Origin: Saprospiraceae bacterium
GTDB lineage: Bacteria > Bacteroidota > Bacteroidia > Chitinophagales > Saprospiraceae
Reading direction: 5' to 3'
DNA: 10,512 nt
Assembly (NCBI GenBank): GCA_007125435.1
Contig: SLDF01000273.1
Location: 1-10,512 of the forward strand
Shown: piece after piece, positions 7,728 to 10,512 of the stretch
Layout of the letters: each line of letters begins with the position of its first letter
Position numbering within the stretch: position 1 is the first letter of the stretch
Made by a program: the position numbers and the translations under genes
Notes under the pieces: model-generated
Told to the model about the DNA's origin: nothing
The model's input: only the letters and a program-made list of their open reading frames with translations
Database searches by the model: none

Positions 7728-7903
7728 TGGGTGAATTTCATTTTATAGCTTTGAGCATCACCCTCCACTTCGTTACAGGTCGCTATGTTCCGGGGCTCGC
7801 TATTCGCTCGGCCTCGATTTCGCTAAGGCTACATCGAGTCTGGCTTCGCATTCGCTTCGCCACCCACTCCACAGCGCTGATGCTTCACTAGAAAATACGA
7901 CAT
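7728..7903 (-). repeat. Dispersed structured repeat, copy 2
   Basis: Read on the minus strand, this copy aligns with copy 1 across its length, including an ungapped match of the roughly 20 bases before the core and a tail of the form AAAATGAAATnCACCCA. The core ends are GCATCA (7755-7760) and TGATGC (7878-7883). On the plus strand the stems are CTCGAT (7813-7818)/ATCGAG (7833-7838), with the same 14-base loop as copy 1; GGC (7794-7796)/GCC (7811-7813), with inner pairs GC/GC; and TGGC (7841-7844)/GCCA (7859-7862). The flanks can also pair (ATTTTcTAG with CTAtAAAAT, one mismatch), extending the closing helix. Compared with copy 1, it has extra bases near the 3' end of the core and a larger first hairpin. 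It is in the same orientation as the TetR operon and ends about 95 bases before its start codon. Confidence 0.8.
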
Positions 7904-8047
7904 TTTGAAATGCACCAATTTTCTTGCTTATCGACATTGAAAATGTTTTTTTTGACCATACTAAACACCAATAAGCAAGCGATCAAACTGCACTTTACCA
8001 ATATGTCTTCTATACAACAAATGAAATCAAAAGAGGCTTTACATCTA

Positions 8048-8059
8048 TTTACATGTAAA
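8048..8059. promoter_or_regulatory. 12-base perfect palindrome upstream of ligA
   Basis: TTTACATGTAAA is a perfect 12-base palindrome 55 bases before the ligA start codon. It could be a binding site for a dimeric regulator. No regulator can be named. Confidence 0.3.
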
Positions 8060-8067
8060 CTCATTAT

Positions 8068-8082
8068 AATTGCACTGCAATT
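8068..8082. promoter_or_regulatory. 15-base palindrome upstream of ligA
   Basis: AATTGCA-C-TGCAATT has perfect 7-base arms around one central base and lies 32 bases before the ligA start codon, 8 bases after another palindrome. A one-base centre cannot form a comfortable RNA hairpin loop, so a protein-binding site on double-stranded DNA is the more natural reading. It overlaps a TATAAT-like stretch (8064-8069), as an operator would. Confidence 0.35.
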
Positions 8083-8114
8083 TCAATTAGATAGAATAGG
8101 AAAAATACCTGAGA

Positions 8115-10235
8115 ATGAAATATGATGCCGATAGTACAAAACAGTTGAATCAACTCACACAACAGTTACTAAATAACCACTCTGAAGATAGCTCGGAAAT
8201 TAAAGCCCATGCTCTCAGAAATGTCATACAGTTTCATGAATACAGGTATTATGTCCTGAATGATCCGCTTATCAGTGATAGTGAGTATGACGCTCTATTT
8301 AAACAACTCGAGCAATTAGAAGAAACATTTCCTGAGTTGGTGACACCAGATTCGCCGACGCAGAGGGTGTCCAGCGATATGACAGAAGACTTCCCATCAG
8401 TCCCGCATCTAAGCCCAATGTTATCTCTTGACAACTCATACAACGCAGATGACCTCAAAGACTTTGACAAGCAGGTAAGAAAGTTAACGGGGCTCCAAAC
8501 CGGTGAGACCATCAATTACACTGTAGAGCCCAAATTCGATGGTGGTACTATTGTACTGGTTTATGAGGACGACATGCTGGTAAGGGCAGCAACGAGGGGC
8601 AATGGCACACTGGGAGAAGACATCACCAATAATGCCCGAGCCATAAGGTCAATTCCTTTAAAAGCTTCATTCTCACAAAAGCATATAGCCAGAGTTGAAT
8701 TGAGAGGTGAAGCTGTCATAAGAAAAAGCAGCTTTCACGACATTAACAAAAAACGTGAAGAAGAAGGTAAAAACCTATTTGCAAATCCGCGCAATGCTGC
8801 AACCGGAGGATTGAGAGTCAAAGACAGTAAGGACGTCACCTCCAGAGGATTAGAGGCGTTTGTTTTTCAAATCAGCCACGCTGAAGATGCACAGGGCAGG
8901 TCAGTTCTAACAGAATTGGGCAGTCATCACGGTAATATTGAATGGCTTAACAACCTGGGCTTCAAAGTCCCACAGTCTGAACGCGCCTTTTGTAAAAATA
9001 TAGATGAAGTCATTGAATTTTGCACAAAGTGGGAGGCCAGACGAGAGGCATACGATTATGAAATTGACGGTATGGTCGTCAAAGTGGATGATCCACAGTT
9101 ACAAGAAATGTGTGGGGCTACGAGTCATCATCCAAGATGGGCCATTGCTTTCAAGTTTAAAGCGAAGCAAGCGACTTCGAGGCTTTTGCAGGTCGAATAT
9201 CAGGTCGGTAAGACAGGAGCCATCACGCCGGTAGCCAAGATCGAGCCCGTTCCACTTGCCGGAGTAACGGTATCTTCTATCTCACTTCACAACGAAGACT
9301 TTATCACATCCAAAGACATTAGAATTAATGATGTCTTACTCGTGGAGAGGGCTGGCGATGTCATACCCTATGTGGTCAAAGTCATGGAAGACATCAGAGA
9401 TGGTGACGAAAAGCCTATAGTTTTTCCACAAAACTGCCCGTCTTGTAACAGCAGGCTTATGCGCTCTGATGGTGAAGCGGCCTGGCGATGTGTCAATACA
9501 CTCTGCCCTGCACAAAGTCTTCAGAAAATGATCCATCACGTTTCTAAGGATGGTATGGATATAGATGGGTTTGGCAAATCATACGTCGAAAAGTTCAAGG
9601 AGCTCGGTTGGCTGCACAATATTGCAGATATCTACAAGCTGGATTACAACGCGATAAGTCAACTTGAAGGCTTTGGTGAAAAATCAGCCCAAAACCTTAA
9701 GAAGGCAATAGACATGGCCAAGCAAAACCCAATCAAAAAGCTATTGCAGAGTCTCAGTATCCACCATCTTGGCAAGAAAGCCTCCAGCCTGATTGCTGCT
9801 CAGGTAGATCACATCCTGGATCTTGCACAGTGGACAGTAGAGGACTATGTAGAAATCGATGAAATCGGGCCGGTTCTGGCGCAGAATATGGTCAATTTCT
9901 TTGCAGAGGAAACCAATATAGAACTACTCAGAGACATGGAGTCTCAAGGTGTCAACCTGAAACAGACTCAAGAGGATAAGCCCATCGAGGTTGTCAAAGA
10001 CCACCCATTATCCGGCAAAACCATATTGTTTACCGGAGCCTTGACCATCATGACCAGAGCAGACGCTCAAAAAGCTGCCGCTGCACTAGGTGCTAAAAAT
10101 ATAAGTGCTGTCAGCTCCAATCTAGACATTCTGGTCGCCGGTGAAAAAGCCGGCTCTAAACTCAAAAAAGCGCAGGCATTAGGTACAGTAGATATTATCA
10201 GTGAAGCCGATTTTGTGCAATTGTTAGAATCATAA
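8115..10235 (+). CDS. ligA: NAD+-dependent DNA ligase LigA
   Basis: LigA seals nicks in DNA during replication and repair using NAD+, releasing AMP from an enzyme-lysine adduct. The 706 residues are slightly longer than the usual 665-700 or so. Domains in order: Ia (about 30-90, HEYRYYVLNDPLISDSEYDAL, which grips the NMN half of NAD+); the adenylation domain with KFDG at 140-143 (Lys140 takes AMP), the RGNGTLGEDIT motif (161-171), LRGEAV (196-201), NPRNAATGGLR (224-234) and DGMVVKVDD (318-326); an OB-fold with VGKTGAITPVAKIEPV (364-379); a four-cysteine zinc site (Cys441, 444, 459, 464); a helix-hairpin-helix region (about 480-600, LEGFGEKSAQNL); and a BRCT domain (about 628-706) with GALTIMTRADAQ. 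All key residues are present. The start at 8115 leaves about 30 residues before domain Ia. No other gene in the window is cotranscribed with it. Confidence 0.97.
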   Translation: MKYDADSTKQLNQLTQQLLNNHSEDSSEIKAHALRNVIQFHEYRYYVLNDPLISDSEYDALFKQLEQLEETFPELVTPDSPTQRVSSDMTEDFPSVPHLSPMLSLDNSYNADDLKDFDKQVRKLTGLQTGETINYTVEPKFDGGTIVLVYEDDMLVRAATRGNGTLGEDITNNARAIRSIPLKASFSQKHIARVELRGEAVIRKSSFHDINKKREEEGKNLFANPRNAATGGLRVKDSKDVTSRGLEAFVFQISHAEDAQGRSVLTELGSHHGNIEWLNNLGFKVPQSERAFCKNIDEVIEFCTKWEARREAYDYEIDGMVVKVDDPQLQEMCGATSHHPRWAIAFKFKAKQATSRLLQVEYQVGKTGAITPVAKIEPVPLAGVTVSSISLHNEDFITSKDIRINDVLLVERAGDVIPYVVKVMEDIRDGDEKPIVFPQNCPSCNSRLMRSDGEAAWRCVNTLCPAQSLQKMIHHVSKDGMDIDGFGKSYVEKFKELGWLHNIADIYKLDYNAISQLEGFGEKSAQNLKKAIDMAKQNPIKKLLQSLSIHHLGKKASSLIAAQVDHILDLAQWTVEDYVEIDEIGPVLAQNMVNFFAEETNIELLRDMESQGVNLKQTQEDKPIEVVKDHPLSGKTILFTGALTIMTRADAQKAAAALGAKNISAVSSNLDILVAGEKAGSKLKKAQALGTVDIISEADFVQLLES

Positions 10236-10275
10236 ATTAGAAGCGAGTACCTTGCATAATGATGTTATGGACAAC

Positions 10276-10374
10276 TATTGCATCAGCGATGTGAAAGGGT
10301 GGCGACGTAAGGAGCCAGACTCTGCGCAATGATAATGAAGCAGAGGCCGAACGAATAGTGAGCCCTGCAACGAG
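10276..10374 (+). repeat. Dispersed structured repeat, copy 3 (3' part diverged)
   Basis: The 5' two-thirds of the element matches copy 1 closely, starting at TATTGCATCAGCGATGTG. The stems are TGGC (10300-10303)/GCCA (10314-10317), CTCTGC (10320-10325)/GCAGAG (10340-10345) with a 14-base loop, and GGC (10345-10347)/GCC (10362-10364) with inner pairs AC (10351-10352)/GT (10358-10359). After about 10374 the similarity fades and no TGATGC closing arm is found. A weak echo of the conserved tail may lie at about 10418-10443. It starts 40 bases after the ligA stop codon. Confidence 0.75.
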
Positions 10375-10378
10375 TCTG

Positions 10379-10415
10379 AAAATAGCCGTCATATGATCTA
10401 AGTCGCAGCTATTTT
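10379..10415. repeat. Inverted repeat replacing the 3' part of repeat copy 3
   Basis: AAAATAGC (10379-10386) and GCTATTTT (10408-10415) are perfect 8-base inverted arms around 21 bases. They lie where the other copies have their closing arm. The structure has no following T-tract, so a simple intrinsic terminator for ligA is not well supported. The remaining bases to 10512 show nothing I can name. Confidence 0.4.
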
Positions 10416-10512
10416 GAGTGAGATCGAAGAATAAAAAATACGCGCATAGCCAAGGCTACACTTGATGTCGTCTGAAAAGAGCTAGAGCTTAGAGAATTTT
10501 ACTTTAGACGAG

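Larger units (their letters stand above)
7634..8114. other. Intergenic region between the TetR operon and ligA
   Basis: This 481-base region has no gene I can support. From left to right it holds two short palindromes near the TetR start, a candidate -7 box for the minus-strand operon (7690-7697), copy 2 of the structured repeat (7728-7903), an AT-rich leader, and two palindromes (8048-8059 and 8068-8082) before the ligA start. A 71-codon reading frame at 7910-8125 has no domain or family likeness and runs into ligA, so I do not call it a gene. Confidence 0.7.

Noticed and set aside
7910..8125. 71-codon plus-strand reading frame upstream of ligA
   Set aside because: It has no recognisable domain, begins within repeat-flanking sequence, covers the palindromes before ligA and overlaps the ligA start by 11 bases. 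Its composition looks like translated AT-rich intergenic DNA.
10255..10269. CATAA-TGATG-TTATG hairpin after ligA as a terminator
   Set aside because: The stem is only five AT-rich pairs and no T-tract follows, so it is too weak to call.
1..10512. CRISPR array, tRNA or rRNA genes
   Set aside because: The repeats are three distant, diverged copies in mixed orientation rather than regularly spaced short repeats. No tRNA cloverleaf or rRNA sequence was recognised on reading both strands.

Overview
The window looks like chromosomal DNA from a member of the Bacteroidota, perhaps a marine Saprospiria-like or Cytophaga-like lineage. This rests on protein style: a stand-alone MCE protein with the C-terminal GEGT...NPKRYV...FGK signature, an HlyD adaptor ending in VPLWYEIW...NGFPP, and an exporter ABC protein of a type I associate with this phylum. 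It also rests on moderate-to-low GC, starts without clear Shine-Dalgarno sequences, and at least one TAnnTTTG-type -7 box. The genus cannot be named from the sequence alone.

Layout. Positions 1-160 hold copy 1 of a dispersed, structured, non-coding repeat. Next come two plus-strand genes, an MCE/MlaD-like lipid-transport protein (284-1336) and holA, the DNA polymerase III delta subunit (1367-2374), 30 bases apart. Facing them is a tight minus-strand operon, read from right to left: a TetR-type regulator (7633-6926), an ABC-type exporter subunit (6936-5218), an HlyD-type periplasmic adaptor (5208-3829) and a TolC-type outer-membrane channel (3826-2399). Adjacent genes overlap by 11 bases or are separated by 9 and 2 bases. 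The non-coding region 7634-8114 carries possible operator and promoter sites and copy 2 of the repeat (7728-7903, minus orientation). ligA, the NAD+-dependent DNA ligase, follows on the plus strand (8115-10235), and then copy 3 of the repeat (10276 to about 10374, 3' part diverged).

How the genes work together. The four-gene operon reads as a self-contained tripartite efflux or type I secretion system spanning inner membrane, periplasm and outer membrane, with its own first-gene regulator. No cargo or substrate gene is visible. The MCE protein, HolA and LigA are housekeeping functions in envelope lipid transport and DNA replication.

Two things stand out. First, the three repeat copies share a core that folds into the same hairpins. 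At least two stems keep base pairing through compensatory changes in all three copies (CTCAGC/GCTGAG, CTCGAT/ATCGAG, CTCTGC/GCAGAG), which points to selection for structure in RNA or single-stranded DNA. I do not recognise this family. Second, the nucleotide-binding domain of the exporter lacks the canonical residue at nearly every ATPase motif (Walker A GKH, Q-loop Ala, LSQST, Walker B LNEN, switch Asn). Either it is a pseudo-ATPase or it belongs to an unusual exporter clade.
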